Origin: Arthrobacter sp042667405
GTDB taxonomy: Bacteria > Actinomycetota > Actinomycetes > Actinomycetales > Micrococcaceae
Direction of reading: 5' to 3'
DNA length: 64,000 nt
Assembly (NCBI RefSeq): GCF_042667405.1
Contig: NZ_JBHVAL010000008.1
Coordinates: 62,001-126,000, forward strand
The notes beneath the pieces are model-generated. The model was not told the origin of the DNA and did no database searches. It was given only the letters and a program-made list of their open reading frames with translations. The translations under genes and the position numbers were made by a program. Of this stretch, positions 41,070-50,088 are shown piece by piece; within the stretch, counting starts at the first letter, position 1, and each line of letters begins with the position of its first letter.

Positions 41070-43055
41070 GTGAACAAACTGGCAGCGCCTGCCGCTATTG
41101 TGCTGGCTGGCGCACTGGCACTTTGCATGGCCGCGTCCAGTCAGATCCTGCCGGCGACCGAGGCGGCACCTGGCGCAAGCGCCACTCCGTCGTCCAGCGC
41201 CCCTTCCGGACTGGCGGTCCCTGAGGAAAGCCCGACGGCGGCTCCGTCACCATTGGCGGTGGACCCTGCCGGGGGCGGGTCTGAGAGTCCCATGCCTACG
41301 ACCGAGCCGTCGCCTTCCCAAACGCCTGCTGTGCGCGAAAGCGGTCCGGTGGCAGTCGACCCGGTGTTTGAAACACCTCCGCCGGTGCCGAACATCGGAC
41401 CATCGTGGGGGCCGGATAATCCGTCGGACCCCAGTCCGGGCACTCCGCCCACTTCTTCCCAACCGGCTGAGGCCCAGCCCACTCCCCAACAGAACGCTGG
41501 CGATGGTACCCCCGGCTCGACGCCGACAGGTGAGGCAGCCGGCCCGGCGCCTACCCAAGGAGCTACGCCAACAGCCGAGCCGACACCAACGGCCCAGCCC
41601 ACAGCGGAACCAAGCCAAACGCCGACACCAAGCCAAACGCCGACACCCAGCCAAACGCCGTCGCCAATAACCACCCCAACCGCCACCGCGCCGGAAAGCC
41701 CCGCAGCCCCCACGGCTCCAGCCCCCACCGCCACGCCTTTCCCCGGCAAAGCCCCGAACCAGGATCCCCAGCTCGAAGACGGCGCACTCGCGCTCCTTCC
41801 GGATAACAACAGCGCGGCCATCCTGACGGTGTTCAACGCGATCAACAGCTACCGGGCATCGCTGGGCCTGGCCCCGGTGAAGTACCACGCGACGGTGGCG
41901 AGCCTGGCGCAGGAGTGGTCCAACAACATTGCAACGCGCGAAGTGATCCAGCACCGGCCCAACTTCTGGACCGACCCGCGGGCGATGAGCCCGAACAATG
42001 GCGCAGGCGAGGTCATTGCTGTGCGCTGGGACCGCGACGCCGCGCAGCTTGTGGAGTGGTGGAAGGGCTCACCGGGGCACGATGCTTTGTTGCGCGATCC
42101 CCGGTTCAATGTGATGGGCATTGGCATCACGTACACGGATGGCAATTGGCAGACGACGCCCAACCGCTACACACTTTGGGGCGTGGTCAACTTCTTCGGC
42201 TACAAGACACTGCCGGCAGGGACCACCAACAGCCCCGGCGGAACGGTCACACCGCCGATTGATCCCGTGGCTGTCTGTGAACCCGGCTCGAAGCACCAGC
42301 CGCCAACTGTCGACCTGGGTGCGGCCTCGATCAGCAGCGCCGCCGATCTTGTGTCCATCGCAGGTGACGGTTCCGTGGTCGCCTACCCGTCCTGGGGCAA
42401 CGGCAGGTTTGGTCCGGGCAAGCGGATTGGGGCCGGATTCGTGGGCCTCAAGGATCTCTTTGTGACGGACTGGGACCGCGATGGGGTCTTCGACCTGCTG
42501 TATCAACGCCTCGACGGTGCGCTGCTGGTCTATCCCGGCCTTCAAAGCGGCGGATTCAAGGATCCTGTGATGCTGGGCCAGGGGTGGGGAACCCTGAACA
42601 TTTCCGTGGGGACCTGGTGCGCCAACAACAGGCTGCCGCAGATCGTCGCCATGGACCAGGGCGGCAACCTTTATCTGTACAAGAACACCGGGCTGAGCTA
42701 CATCCGCAGCCAGGCAGCGATTGGGACAGGAAACCCCTCCGTCCGGGTGACCATGGTGGACTACAACGCCGATGGCTTTGAGGACCTGCTCGCTACCGAA
42801 CCGAACGGGACCTTAAGGCTGTACAGGGGCAGCGGTTTGGGCACGCCCAAGCAGGAATCCCGGCCCGTGGTGGGCAGCGCGTGGACCGATTACATCGGGT
42901 TGAGGGCGTTGAGCGGGCTCACGGGGCCTGACTCCGTGGGCGTCGCCGGCCTGGACCGCAACGGGCTGGTGGAGTACTGGGACCTCAGTTCGGGACGCCT
43001 CACCACCCCGGTCACTATCGGCAACGGCTGGGGTGGCCTGAGGTTTGCCAGTTAG
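41070..43055 (+). CDS. Secreted CAP-domain protein with C-terminal FG-GAP-like module
   Basis: About 661 residues from GTG 41070. A signal peptide (KLAAPAAIVLAGALALCMAA) is followed by a 200-residue Pro/Thr/Ser-rich linker containing a PTPSQT repeat encoded by three 18-base DNA units at 41610-41663. Residues 245-377 are a CAP/SCP domain: FNAINSYRASLGLAPVKYHA, EWSNNIATREVIQHRPNFW, GEVIAV and GHDALLRDPRF. The last 230 residues are repeats with D-x-D-x-D-G loops (VTDWDRDGVFDLLYQRLDGA, VDYNADGFEDLLATEPNG), an FG-GAP/VCBS-like propeller. Function of CAP proteins in bacteria is unclear; extracellular or cell-wall location is expected. The propeller is shared with the gene at 43710. Confidence 0.85.
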   Translation: MNKLAAPAAIVLAGALALCMAASSQILPATEAAPGASATPSSSAPSGLAVPEESPTAAPSPLAVDPAGGGSESPMPTTEPSPSQTPAVRESGPVAVDPVFETPPPVPNIGPSWGPDNPSDPSPGTPPTSSQPAEAQPTPQQNAGDGTPGSTPTGEAAGPAPTQGATPTAEPTPTAQPTAEPSQTPTPSQTPTPSQTPSPITTPTATAPESPAAPTAPAPTATPFPGKAPNQDPQLEDGALALLPDNNSAAILTVFNAINSYRASLGLAPVKYHATVASLAQEWSNNIATREVIQHRPNFWTDPRAMSPNNGAGEVIAVRWDRDAAQLVEWWKGSPGHDALLRDPRFNVMGIGITYTDGNWQTTPNRYTLWGVVNFFGYKTLPAGTTNSPGGTVTPPIDPVAVCEPGSKHQPPTVDLGAASISSAADLVSIAGDGSVVAYPSWGNGRFGPGKRIGAGFVGLKDLFVTDWDRDGVFDLLYQRLDGALLVYPGLQSGGFKDPVMLGQGWGTLNISVGTWCANNRLPQIVAMDQGGNLYLYKNTGLSYIRSQAAIGTGNPSVRVTMVDYNADGFEDLLATEPNGTLRLYRGSGLGTPKQESRPVVGSAWTDYIGLRALSGLTGPDSVGVAGLDRNGLVEYWDLSSGRLTTPVTIGNGWGGLRFAS

Positions 43056-43489
43056 GAGCTGGCTTCGATCGCGGTCTTGAGCCGCTCCAACTGCCCGACC
43101 TCGTCTTCCAAGGCCTTCTGGATCATCCCGTTCATGAGCTTCCGCAGCCCTTTGGGATGGTACTCCAGCGCGAAGCGGAGCCGGGTGGTGGCGCCCTCGG
43201 TGCTCAGGTAGTAGCCCCCTGTGGGTCGGGCGGGTCCGGCGACGACGGCGTACCGGACTTCCGCTCCGGGGCGGGCTTCGGTGATGGTGAAGTCGGCTGC
43301 GATGGGACGGCCACCGGGTCCTGCCACGGTCTGCTGGTACAACGCGCCCTTCTGGCCACGGATGCCGGACCGCAGCGCGATGCTGCGCACATCGGAACGC
43401 CAGAGGGAGTTGTTCATGCCGTCCATGAGGAAACCGTAAACGGTCATGGCGTCCCGACTGATCACCACTTCATTGGCTGCGAATGCCAC
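43052..43489 (-). CDS. SRPBCC family protein (START-like)
   Basis: A 145-residue protein of polyketide-cyclase/SRPBCC fold. It opens NEVVISRDAMTVYGFLMDG, the alpha/beta start of this fold, has W-R-S-D-V then VAGPGGRPIAADFTITEARP, and a long C-terminal helix (LRKLMNGMIQKALEDEVGQL). The family binds hydrophobic ligands; no specific function is assigned. Convergent with the CAP-protein gene, with a four-base overlap of the stops, and divergent from the carboxypeptidase gene. Confidence 0.8.
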   Translation of the reverse strand: MAFAANEVVISRDAMTVYGFLMDGMNNSLWRSDVRSIALRSGIRGQKGALYQQTVAGPGGRPIAADFTITEARPGAEVRYAVVAGPARPTGGYYLSTEGATTRLRFALEYHPKGLRKLMNGMIQKALEDEVGQLERLKTAIEASS

Positions 43490-43709
43490 GGAAAACCCAC
43501 TTTCGGCCTACGGTTCAAATGTCGTAGCCGGGTTCCCCATACACTGCAGCTAACACCTTCAGAATAGTCAGCGCAGCGCCGGGCGCGACACACGGGCACC
43601 GAGCCTTGACCGAATGGTTACCTGATGACTTTTTTGGTGCACACTGCTGACACGCGCCGTCCTGCCGGGTAGAGTCCTGCCGCTGGCCAAAAACCGAGTG
43701 GGGGACGAC

Positions 43710-45236
43710 ATGCGGGTTCAGGATCGAGCAGGGACACCGAAGAATGCCCGACGCCGTTGGGCGGCCCGCGCTGCCCTCCTCGCCACCGTTCTGGCCGGCG
43801 CCCTCGCTGCCGCGACCCCTGCAACAGCGGCACCAGCCACCACGGCCCCCGCAGCCAGCCCCGCCAAGCTGCCCGCCGCCGTCGTGAATGTTTTGGTTCC
43901 TGCAGCAGCGAATCCGCTGCCGGGGCTCGACCCCGTGGGCGATCCCGCCAACCTGTCCGCCCTGGTGAACAAGGCCCGTCCGCTCAACCCTATCAGCCAT
44001 GCTCCGGGGGATCTGGTGAACGCCCGCGGCTCGGGCCAATATCTGCGGGCCGAGGCGGCTGCCTGGCTGAACGGGCTCTTCCAAGGCGCCGCCGATGCCG
44101 GGACGGGTGGGCTGGCTGTGGTGAGCGGCTACCGTTCCTACGCCCAACAGCAGCAGGTGTACGCCTCCTATGTGAGCCTCTATGGCCAGGCGCAGGCGGA
44201 CCTGATCTCGGCCCGGCCCGGCTACAGCGAGCACCAAACGGGCTTGGCGGTGGACGTCGGCAACTCCAATGGTTCCTGCGGCCTGAGCACCTGTTTTGGA
44301 AACACCGCCGCGGGTGTGTGGGTGGCCGCGAATGCCTACAAATATGGGTTCATCGTCCGCTACCCGAACGGCTACACCAACATCACGGGGTACAGCTACG
44401 AGCCCTGGCACCTGCGCTATGTGGGCGTCGACCTGGCAACCGACATGAAGCGTCGGGGGTTCGCGACCCTGGAGCAGTACTTTGCCGGCAACCCCACTAT
44501 GTACGCGAGCATCACTTCCGGAGCGGACCTCGTGGCCGCGGACGCGGCAGGCAGGCTCCTTCGCTACCCCGCACTGCCCAGCGGAGGGTACGGCGTCCCG
44601 AACCAGATCGGTTCCAACTGGACGGGCCTGAAGCAGGCTTTCGTGGTGGACTGGGATTCGGACGGGGTCTACGACCTCCTGGCCCAGTGGAGCAACGGGA
44701 CCCTGGGCCTGTTCAAGGGCTGGCCGGGCGGCGCATTCTCCACCCAGATCGTGGTGGGTACGGGCGACTGGGACGCGATGACCATCACTGTCGGCAAGTG
44801 GTCCAGCAATCAGGGCTACCCAGGCGTGGTGGGTTACTTCCCGGACGGCGGTCTGCGCTACTACCCCAACACGTCCGGCAGGGCGTTGACGTACCGGGTC
44901 GATATCGGGACCGGTTGGGCCGGCATGGGGTTGACCATGGCGGATTGGGACGCGGACGGCGCCAACGACATCCTTGCCACCACCACTTCCGGCGTCCTGC
45001 TCAGCTACCCAGGCAACGGCTTCGGCGGTTTCAAGGCACTGCCAAGCAGCATCGGATCCGGGTGGGGAACCATGAAGGCCCTTGTTCCCAGCTTCGGCTT
45101 GTCGGGACCGGGGACACGGAGCATCACCGCCCAGACGGTTGATGGGTACTTGGTGGACTACGGATTGGGCAATGGCGTGTGGGGCGCCCAACGTCAGGTT
45201 GGCAAGGGCTGGAACGGCATGAAACTGTTCAGGTAG
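43710..45236 (+). CDS. Secreted M15 D-alanyl-D-alanine carboxypeptidase with FG-GAP-like module
   Basis: A 508-residue exported enzyme. GGGGGA precedes the ATG at 43710; an Arg-rich n-region and hydrophobic core with ATPATAAPA cleavage region form the signal peptide. The VanY/M15B zinc peptidase domain shows SGYRSYAQQQQVYASY, the ligands His and Asp in SEHQTGLAVDVG, and the final His in EPWHLRYVG; a CGLSTC pair may form a disulfide. It trims the terminal D-Ala of peptidoglycan stem peptides. After about residue 265 comes the same propeller-like repeat region as in the CAP protein (VDWDSDGVYDLLAQWSNG, ADWDADGANDILATTTSG). Confidence 0.9.
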   Translation: MRVQDRAGTPKNARRRWAARAALLATVLAGALAAATPATAAPATTAPAASPAKLPAAVVNVLVPAAANPLPGLDPVGDPANLSALVNKARPLNPISHAPGDLVNARGSGQYLRAEAAAWLNGLFQGAADAGTGGLAVVSGYRSYAQQQQVYASYVSLYGQAQADLISARPGYSEHQTGLAVDVGNSNGSCGLSTCFGNTAAGVWVAANAYKYGFIVRYPNGYTNITGYSYEPWHLRYVGVDLATDMKRRGFATLEQYFAGNPTMYASITSGADLVAADAAGRLLRYPALPSGGYGVPNQIGSNWTGLKQAFVVDWDSDGVYDLLAQWSNGTLGLFKGWPGGAFSTQIVVGTGDWDAMTITVGKWSSNQGYPGVVGYFPDGGLRYYPNTSGRALTYRVDIGTGWAGMGLTMADWDADGANDILATTTSGVLLSYPGNGFGGFKALPSSIGSGWGTMKALVPSFGLSGPGTRSITAQTVDGYLVDYGLGNGVWGAQRQVGKGWNGMKLFR

Positions 45237-45337
45237 GGCACTTCCGAGGTGGGGTGAGCCGGCCGGAGTGCCTGTCATTGGGAGCCGCGCAACTGCGCTA
45301 AGCTAGGACTCGCCCGGTTGATTTCCGGCCGGGCAGC

Positions 45338-45408
45338 GCGGGCGTAGCTCAATGGTAGAGCGCTAGCTTCCCAAGCTCGATACGCGGGTTCGATTCCCGT
45401 CGCCCGCT
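45338..45408 (+). tRNA. tRNA-Gly (anticodon CCC)
   Basis: The 71-base cloverleaf has a perfect acceptor stem (GCGGGCG with CGCCCGC), D-arm GCTC/GAGC, T-arm CGGGTTCGATTCCCG, and discriminator T. The anticodon loop TTCCCAA gives CCC at 45370-45372. The anticodon stem CTAGC/GCTCG has one T-C mismatch at the second pair. CCA is not encoded. A terminator follows directly. Confidence 0.95.
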
Positions 45409-45414
45409 CACAGC

Positions 45415-45452
45415 GAACCCCGGATCCTCAAGGATCCGGGGTTCTTTTGTTT
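45415..45452 (+). terminator. Rho-independent terminator after tRNA-Gly
   Basis: GAACCCCGGATCCT (45415-45428) pairs perfectly with AGGATCCGGGGTTC (45431-45444), a 14-bp stem, and is followed by TTTTGTTT. It lies seven bases after the tRNA. Confidence 0.93.
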
Positions 45453-45488
45453 GCATGCCTGGAGACGTGACGGCGGATCCCGCCAGGA

Positions 45489-46904
45489 TCAGACCGTCTG
45501 CGGTTCCTGCACGATCCGCAGCACCCGACGGCGGTCCCGCAGATCCACCTTGAGGTGCAGCGAGGACTTCCGGGCAAGGACGACGGCGACTACCGCTGCG
45601 GCGATTGCCGGCACCCCGCCTGCCACGAGGATGGCCAGGTGCGGACCAAGGTGCTCTGCAAGCCATCCCATCATGGGTCCGCCGATGGCCTGACCGCCGA
45701 TGAGCACCACCAGGTAAAGGCTCATGACGCGGCCGCGGATGCTCATGTTGGAACTGGTTTGGACCATTTGGTTGGCGGCGGTGAGGAACATCAGGCACCA
45801 GAAACCGGAGAGGACCATGGTCACACTGAAGAACACCATGGATGGCATCACCGAAGCCAGGCACAGCATCAGTCCGTACAGGCCTGCGGAGAGCACCACC
45901 GAGCGCAACCGCAGCTGCCTGCGGCGGGTGGAAGCGACGGCGCCCATCAGTGCACCGAGCGCAACCATGGCGTTCAACAGTCCGTAGCCTCCGGCACCGG
46001 CGTCGTACACATGGTCCGCAAAAGCGGCCAGCAGCACCGGCATGCTCATGGCGAAAACGGCCACGAATCCGGCCATCAGCCATGGCCAGTAGATGGTGGG
46101 CTTGCTGAGCGCGTAGTTGAGGCCTTCGCGCAGCATGCCCTTCTTTCGGGGTGTCGGCTGGCTGAGGTGGAGCTGGTCCTTGCGGAGGATCATCAGCATG
46201 GCCACTGTGGAGCAGCAGGCCACGGCGTTCCCTGCGAAAGCCCAGCCCGCGCCGACGGCGGTCAGCAACCAGCCGGCCAGCGCCGGACCTATGAGACCGC
46301 CAAGCTGGAAGGTGGTGGAGTTGACGCTGATGGCATTGCGCAGATAGGTGGGTCCGACGAGTTCGTTGACGAACACCTGCCGGGCGGGCTGGTCGAGGAC
46401 CGTCACAAAGCCCAAGACCAATGCGATGACGTAGACGTGCCAGACCTGGACCGTGTGGGTGAGGGACAACACCGCCAAGGCCGCCGCCAGCACCGCTGCC
46501 GCCGACTGGCAGATGATGAGGATCTTTCGTTTGGCGAAGCGGTCGGCAATCATGCCGCCCCAGGGGCCAAGGAACAGTGACGGCATGAACTGCAGGGCCA
46601 CGGTAATTCCGACGGCGGTGACGGAACCGGAGAGTTGGAGCACCATCCAGTCCTGGGCGATGCGCTGCATCCAGATGGCGATGACCGCGATGAAGTGGCC
46701 GATCGCGAAGATCCTGAAGTTGGGCACCTTCAAGGAAATGAAGGTGTGCCGCCAGGGCAGCTTTTCACTCACGACGGCGAGTGGCTGGGTGACGGTGTCC
46801 GGCTGCTTTGTCTCCGGCAGGCTTGCATCCGGCTGGGGACCAGCTGACAGGGAATCGATGACGGGCTGGCTGACGTGTGCCGCTGAAGGCGGTGGGGGTG
46901 CCAA
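45489..46904 (-). CDS. MFS efflux transporter (EntS-like)
   Basis: A 471-residue major facilitator protein with a 55-residue Pro/Ser-rich cytosolic N-terminus and 12 hydrophobic segments. The motif ADRFAKRKILIICQS is the loop 2-3 signature G/A-D-R-x-x-R/K-R/K, and VLDQPARQVFVNELVGPTYL is typical of the EntS/MFS_3 branch of exporters. The apparent TTG start at 46904 has GAGG upstream; no better start is near. Divergent from a LysR regulator with an operator-like palindrome between, so LysR likely controls it. Substrate unknown. Confidence 0.86.
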   Translation of the reverse strand: MAPPPPSAAHVSQPVIDSLSAGPQPDASLPETKQPDTVTQPLAVVSEKLPWRHTFISLKVPNFRIFAIGHFIAVIAIWMQRIAQDWMVLQLSGSVTAVGITVALQFMPSLFLGPWGGMIADRFAKRKILIICQSAAAVLAAALAVLSLTHTVQVWHVYVIALVLGFVTVLDQPARQVFVNELVGPTYLRNAISVNSTTFQLGGLIGPALAGWLLTAVGAGWAFAGNAVACCSTVAMLMILRKDQLHLSQPTPRKKGMLREGLNYALSKPTIYWPWLMAGFVAVFAMSMPVLLAAFADHVYDAGAGGYGLLNAMVALGALMGAVASTRRRQLRLRSVVLSAGLYGLMLCLASVMPSMVFFSVTMVLSGFWCLMFLTAANQMVQTSSNMSIRGRVMSLYLVVLIGGQAIGGPMMGWLAEHLGPHLAILVAGGVPAIAAAVVAVVLARKSSLHLKVDLRDRRRVLRIVQEPQTV

Positions 46905-46994
46905 GAGTAGTCCTCGGATGGGAGTTTCGGTGGGATGCGTTTAACGCTAGGGTTGCCAGCAGCAATTGTGGAAGCGTATTGCGCCTATAACTAG

Positions 46995-47011
46995 CATTGC
47001 GGAACGCAATG
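46995..47011. promoter_or_regulatory. LysR-type operator palindrome
   Basis: CATTGCGGAACGCAATG is a perfect interrupted palindrome with the T-N11-A form preferred by LysR regulators (ATTGCG-GAA-CGCAAT). It is between the divergent MFS gene (start 46904) and LysR gene (start 47070). A further GTATTGCGC half site lies at about 46975-46983. Confidence 0.75.
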
Positions 47012-47069
47012 GGCTCCCGTCCCCGCGCAGTACTCCGTCCCTGCGCTGACCTGCGCTTTGAGGAGTTCC

Positions 47070-47924
47070 GTGTTCGAACCCGTCCAGCTCCGCTCCTTCC
47101 TCGCCGTTGCGGAAACGCTGAGTTTCACCAAGGCCGCAGAGCGACTTGGACTTGCCCAGCCGACAGTGAGCCAGCACGTACGGAAGCTTGAGGCGGCCGC
47201 TAAGCGGGTCCTCGTGGCCCGCGATACCCGCGAGGTCAGGCTCACCGACAATGGGGATGCCATGGCCGGTTTTGCCCGCAGCATCCTGGCGGCCCACGAT
47301 TCCGCCGCCCGGTACTTCTCAGGTTCGGCCATGCGTGGGCGCCTCCGCTTCGGCACTGCCGACGACCTCGCCATTACGGGCCTCCCCCGGATCCTCCGCG
47401 AATTCCGGCAGCTGTACCCACAGATCAACCTCGAACTCACCGTCAGCCAAAGCGATCAGCTCTACAAACGGCTAAACGCCGGGCAACTGGACCTGGTGTT
47501 CGTGAAGTGGGTGGCCGGGGCCAAGGAGGGAACAGTGGTCCGGCACGACAACTTCGCGTGGGTAGGCGTGGAACAGACCGTTCTCGAGCCCGGCGCACCT
47601 GTCCCGCTCATTGCCTACCCCGCCCCGAGCCTCAGCCGGAAACTCGCGATCGATGCTTTGGAAGCCGAGGGCCGCACCTGGCGGATTACCTGCAGCACCA
47701 AGCAAATCAGCGGTGTCCTGGCAGCGGTCCGGGCCGGCATCGGAGTTGCGGTCATGCCCGCTTCACTGGTCCCGGAGGACCTGAAGGTGATCACCCAGCG
47801 GTTCGGGCTGCCGCCGGTGGGCGACGTCGACTTCACCCTGATCCGCAATCCGCTGGCCAACGCGGAGGTCATTGACGCCTTGACCCAGGCCATCATGGGT
47901 CGGACGCTGAGCAAGTCGAATTAG
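47070..47924 (+). CDS. LysR family transcriptional regulator
   Basis: A 284-residue LysR regulator. The winged helix-turn-helix covers residues 1-60 (QLRSFLAVAETLSFTKAAER, LGLAQPTVSQHVRKLE), followed by the coiled linker and a periplasmic-binding-like effector domain (RLRFGTADDLAI, LDLVFVKW, GIGVAVMPASLV). The GTG start at 47070 has GAGGAG in front. Regulates itself and most likely the divergent exporter; the effector is unknown. Confidence 0.92.
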   Translation: MFEPVQLRSFLAVAETLSFTKAAERLGLAQPTVSQHVRKLEAAAKRVLVARDTREVRLTDNGDAMAGFARSILAAHDSAARYFSGSAMRGRLRFGTADDLAITGLPRILREFRQLYPQINLELTVSQSDQLYKRLNAGQLDLVFVKWVAGAKEGTVVRHDNFAWVGVEQTVLEPGAPVPLIAYPAPSLSRKLAIDALEAEGRTWRITCSTKQISGVLAAVRAGIGVAVMPASLVPEDLKVITQRFGLPPVGDVDFTLIRNPLANAEVIDALTQAIMGRTLSKSN

Positions 47925-47960
47925 GCTTCGAAGGTGTTCGAACGGACACCCCGGTTAGCT

Positions 47961-47976
47961 GGGTAAGCGCATTCCC
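47961..47976. promoter_or_regulatory. LacI-type operator upstream of sugar isomerase gene
   Basis: GGGTAAGCGCATTCCC is 15 bases before the isomerase ATG (47992). It matches two operators near 49961 and 50011 (common form GGGAAWGCGCWTTCC), placing this gene in the regulon of the LacI protein encoded at 48872-49891. Confidence 0.75.
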
Positions 47977-47991
47977 GGTATCGTGGGGCGC

Positions 47992-48765
47992 ATGACCGAC
48001 CACCCTTCGCTTACCGAGCTGACCCCTGGCATTTGCTCCGTCACGCTCCGCTCCCATGGAATTCAGGATGTCGTCCGGATTGCGGCTGACGCAGGGCTGG
48101 CAGGAATTGAGTGGGGCACAGATGTCCACGTCAGCGACGCCGCGTCGGCAGCTCTCGCCAAGGAGTCTACGGAAGCCGCCGGGCTGGCGGTCCTGTCGCT
48201 CGGTTCGTACTACCGTTGCGGCGCATTTGGGGATTTCGACCGCATCTTGGATCTCGCCGAGACCGTGGGGGCACCGAGAATCCGCGTCTGGGCAGGCGAA
48301 ACCGGCTCTGCGGAGGCCAGCAAGGAGCTGTGGGAGGCGATAGTCACGGACACCCGGCGGATTGCCGACCTTGCGGCTGCCCGGGATATATCCATCGCCT
48401 TCGAGTACCACGGCAACACGCTCACAGACTCCCCCGCTACGACGCTGGAACTGCTGGACCGGGTCGATCACCCGAACGTCGGGACCTACTGGCAACCCGC
48501 CGTCGGGCTTTCAGACCAGCAGGCGCTGGACTCGCTGCACCAGGTCCTCCCGCACGTGACGGGCGTGCACTGCTTCTCCTGGGGACCGGCGGGCGAGCGC
48601 TTCCCGCTTCGGAACCGAAAGCTGCTGTGGCAGGCGGTTTCGGATGTCCTCCGAGGCAACGGCAAGGACCTGGACCTCATGTTGGAGTTCATCCAGGACG
48701 ACCTCCCGGAGAACGTGCTCAGCGACGCCAACTTCCTGCACGCGCTCACGCTGGGCGAGGACTAG
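47992..48765 (+). CDS. Sugar phosphate isomerase/epimerase (TIM barrel, AP endonuclease 2 family)
   Basis: A 257-residue xylose-isomerase-like TIM barrel. Marks include AGLAGIEWGTDVHV, LSLGSYYRCGAFGDFDRILD, the metal-site strand ISIAFEYHGNTL with Glu, and VTGVHCFSW with His. The ATG at 47992 is the third codon after an in-frame GTG-like extension and sits just after a LacI-type operator. It should isomerise or dehydrate a sugar or keto-sugar in the same pathway as the genes at 50089-53308. Exact reaction unknown. Confidence 0.85.
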   Translation: MTDHPSLTELTPGICSVTLRSHGIQDVVRIAADAGLAGIEWGTDVHVSDAASAALAKESTEAAGLAVLSLGSYYRCGAFGDFDRILDLAETVGAPRIRVWAGETGSAEASKELWEAIVTDTRRIADLAAARDISIAFEYHGNTLTDSPATTLELLDRVDHPNVGTYWQPAVGLSDQQALDSLHQVLPHVTGVHCFSWGPAGERFPLRNRKLLWQAVSDVLRGNGKDLDLMLEFIQDDLPENVLSDANFLHALTLGED

Positions 48766-48871
48766 GGCAGGCCAAGGAGGACGCCGCAGCGAGTTCGCTG
48801 CAACACTGCGGTCTCGTACGGAAGCTTCCGGCGAAACCGCAGGCTTCCGGCGATTTCGGCACAAGCAGGCC

Positions 48872-49891
48872 TTAAAACTCCGTGCTGCGGCGCAGCTGCA
48901 CAGATCCGCTCACCGGAGGCGTGTCCGGATCTCCCGCCGCGAGGCGCCCAATATCTTCCAGCGGCAGGTGAACCGTCGACAAGGCGGGGCGGAAGTCGCG
49001 CAGGGTTTCAATATCATCGAAGCCGGCAAGCGTGGCATCGCGGGGAATCCACACACCCTCCGGACGCAGGGCTGCCGTGACCCCGATGGCCATGACGTCA
49101 TTGACGGCGAAGATGCAGAGCCGCTCCTTGGAGGTCTTGATCCGTTCCGCTAACGCCTGACCGGCCCGGAAACCCCCGGCACGATTGAACCCGGTGCGGA
49201 TGACTTCGGCGGCCGGGCGTCCGGCGTCGGACAGGCCGCGCTGGAAGCCGCGGACGCGGTCATCTGAGGTGAACAGCCCCTCGGGGCCGGCAATGATCAC
49301 GAATCCGCCCTCGTGGCTGGCCGCGAGTTGTTCAGCCAGCCCGGCAGCCAGCTCCTCATTGGGCACCTTCACCACGTGATAGCCCTCTGTTGCGGTGGCC
49401 CCCACCACGGGGTGGCCTACGACACCCACCTGTCCCCCGTTGCGGCAATAACGGTCCAACTCGGCAGCCAGTTCGGCGTTGCCCTGCTTGTCTTCTTCGC
49501 GTGCCGAGCGGGAGCCGGCGATCACGATGGAGTCGGCGCGGCGTGCGGCGAAGGCAGCCACGGCTTCCTTCTCATCTGCAGGAGCTCCGGAGGTGCTGGC
49601 CAGAAGCACCATGCGGTTCTGCTGGCGGGCGGCCTCCTGGACGCCGCGCGCAATGGCCGAGAAGTAGGGGTCGGCGATGTCGTGGACCACCAGTCCGATA
49701 AGCCCCGAGCTCGATTTCGCAAGGGCCTGGGCTTGCGCGTTGGGAACGTAGCCAAGCTTGTCGGCGGCCTCCCGTACGCGCTCCGCAATGTCTTCGGCAG
49801 GCTTCCGGGACGAGCCGTTCAGGACCCGGGAGGCCGTGGCCAGGGAGACCCCGGCCAGGCGGGCAACTTCACTCAGCGTACTGGCGGCCAC
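48872..49891 (-). CDS. LacI family transcriptional regulator
   Basis: A 339-residue LacI/GalR repressor. The N-terminal helix-turn-helix is LSEVARLAGVSLATASRVLN with the hinge-helix region AQAQALAKSSSGLIGLVV; the remainder is a periplasmic-binding fold (SIVIAGSRS, FAVNDVMAIGV, LAGFDDIE). The GTG at 49891 has AGGAG at seven bases, better than an in-frame TTG at 49912. It is convergent with one isomerase gene and divergent from the dehydrogenase operon; three shared operators (47961, 49961, 50011) mark its regulon, including autoregulation. Confidence 0.9.
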   Translation of the reverse strand: MAASTLSEVARLAGVSLATASRVLNGSSRKPAEDIAERVREAADKLGYVPNAQAQALAKSSSGLIGLVVHDIADPYFSAIARGVQEAARQQNRMVLLASTSGAPADEKEAVAAFAARRADSIVIAGSRSAREEDKQGNAELAAELDRYCRNGGQVGVVGHPVVGATATEGYHVVKVPNEELAAGLAEQLAASHEGGFVIIAGPEGLFTSDDRVRGFQRGLSDAGRPAAEVIRTGFNRAGGFRAGQALAERIKTSKERLCIFAVNDVMAIGVTAALRPEGVWIPRDATLAGFDDIETLRDFRPALSTVHLPLEDIGRLAAGDPDTPPVSGSVQLRRSTEF

Positions 49892-49960
49892 GGGGAGACT
49901 CCTCTTCTTCAAGCGCCGGGGCTGGCGCTAAGGAAATTATGGCAGCTACGCGACAATTTT

Positions 49961-50026
49961 GGGAAAGCGCTTGCCAAGCAAGCCGGAAATGGTGCATTAT
50001 CGATCCCAGTGGGAATGCGCTTTCCA
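49961..50026. promoter_or_regulatory. Two LacI-type operators 50 bp apart
   Basis: GGGAAAGCGCTTGCCA (49961-49976) and GGGAATGCGCTTTCCA (50011-50026) start exactly 50 bases apart, close to five DNA turns, in the divergent region between lacI (49891) and the dehydrogenase gene (50089). A dimer on each site could form a looped repression complex. Confidence 0.85.
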
Positions 50027-50088
50027 ACACTGAAAACCAAGCACCGGCTTCCGCGCAGCGACCGGCACACAAGGCATTTGGAGAAAAC

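Noticed and set aside
43515..45278. 587-codon reverse-strand open frame opposite the carboxypeptidase gene
   Set aside because: Antisense to a gene with zinc-peptidase motifs; no ribosome-binding site, no recognisable domain.
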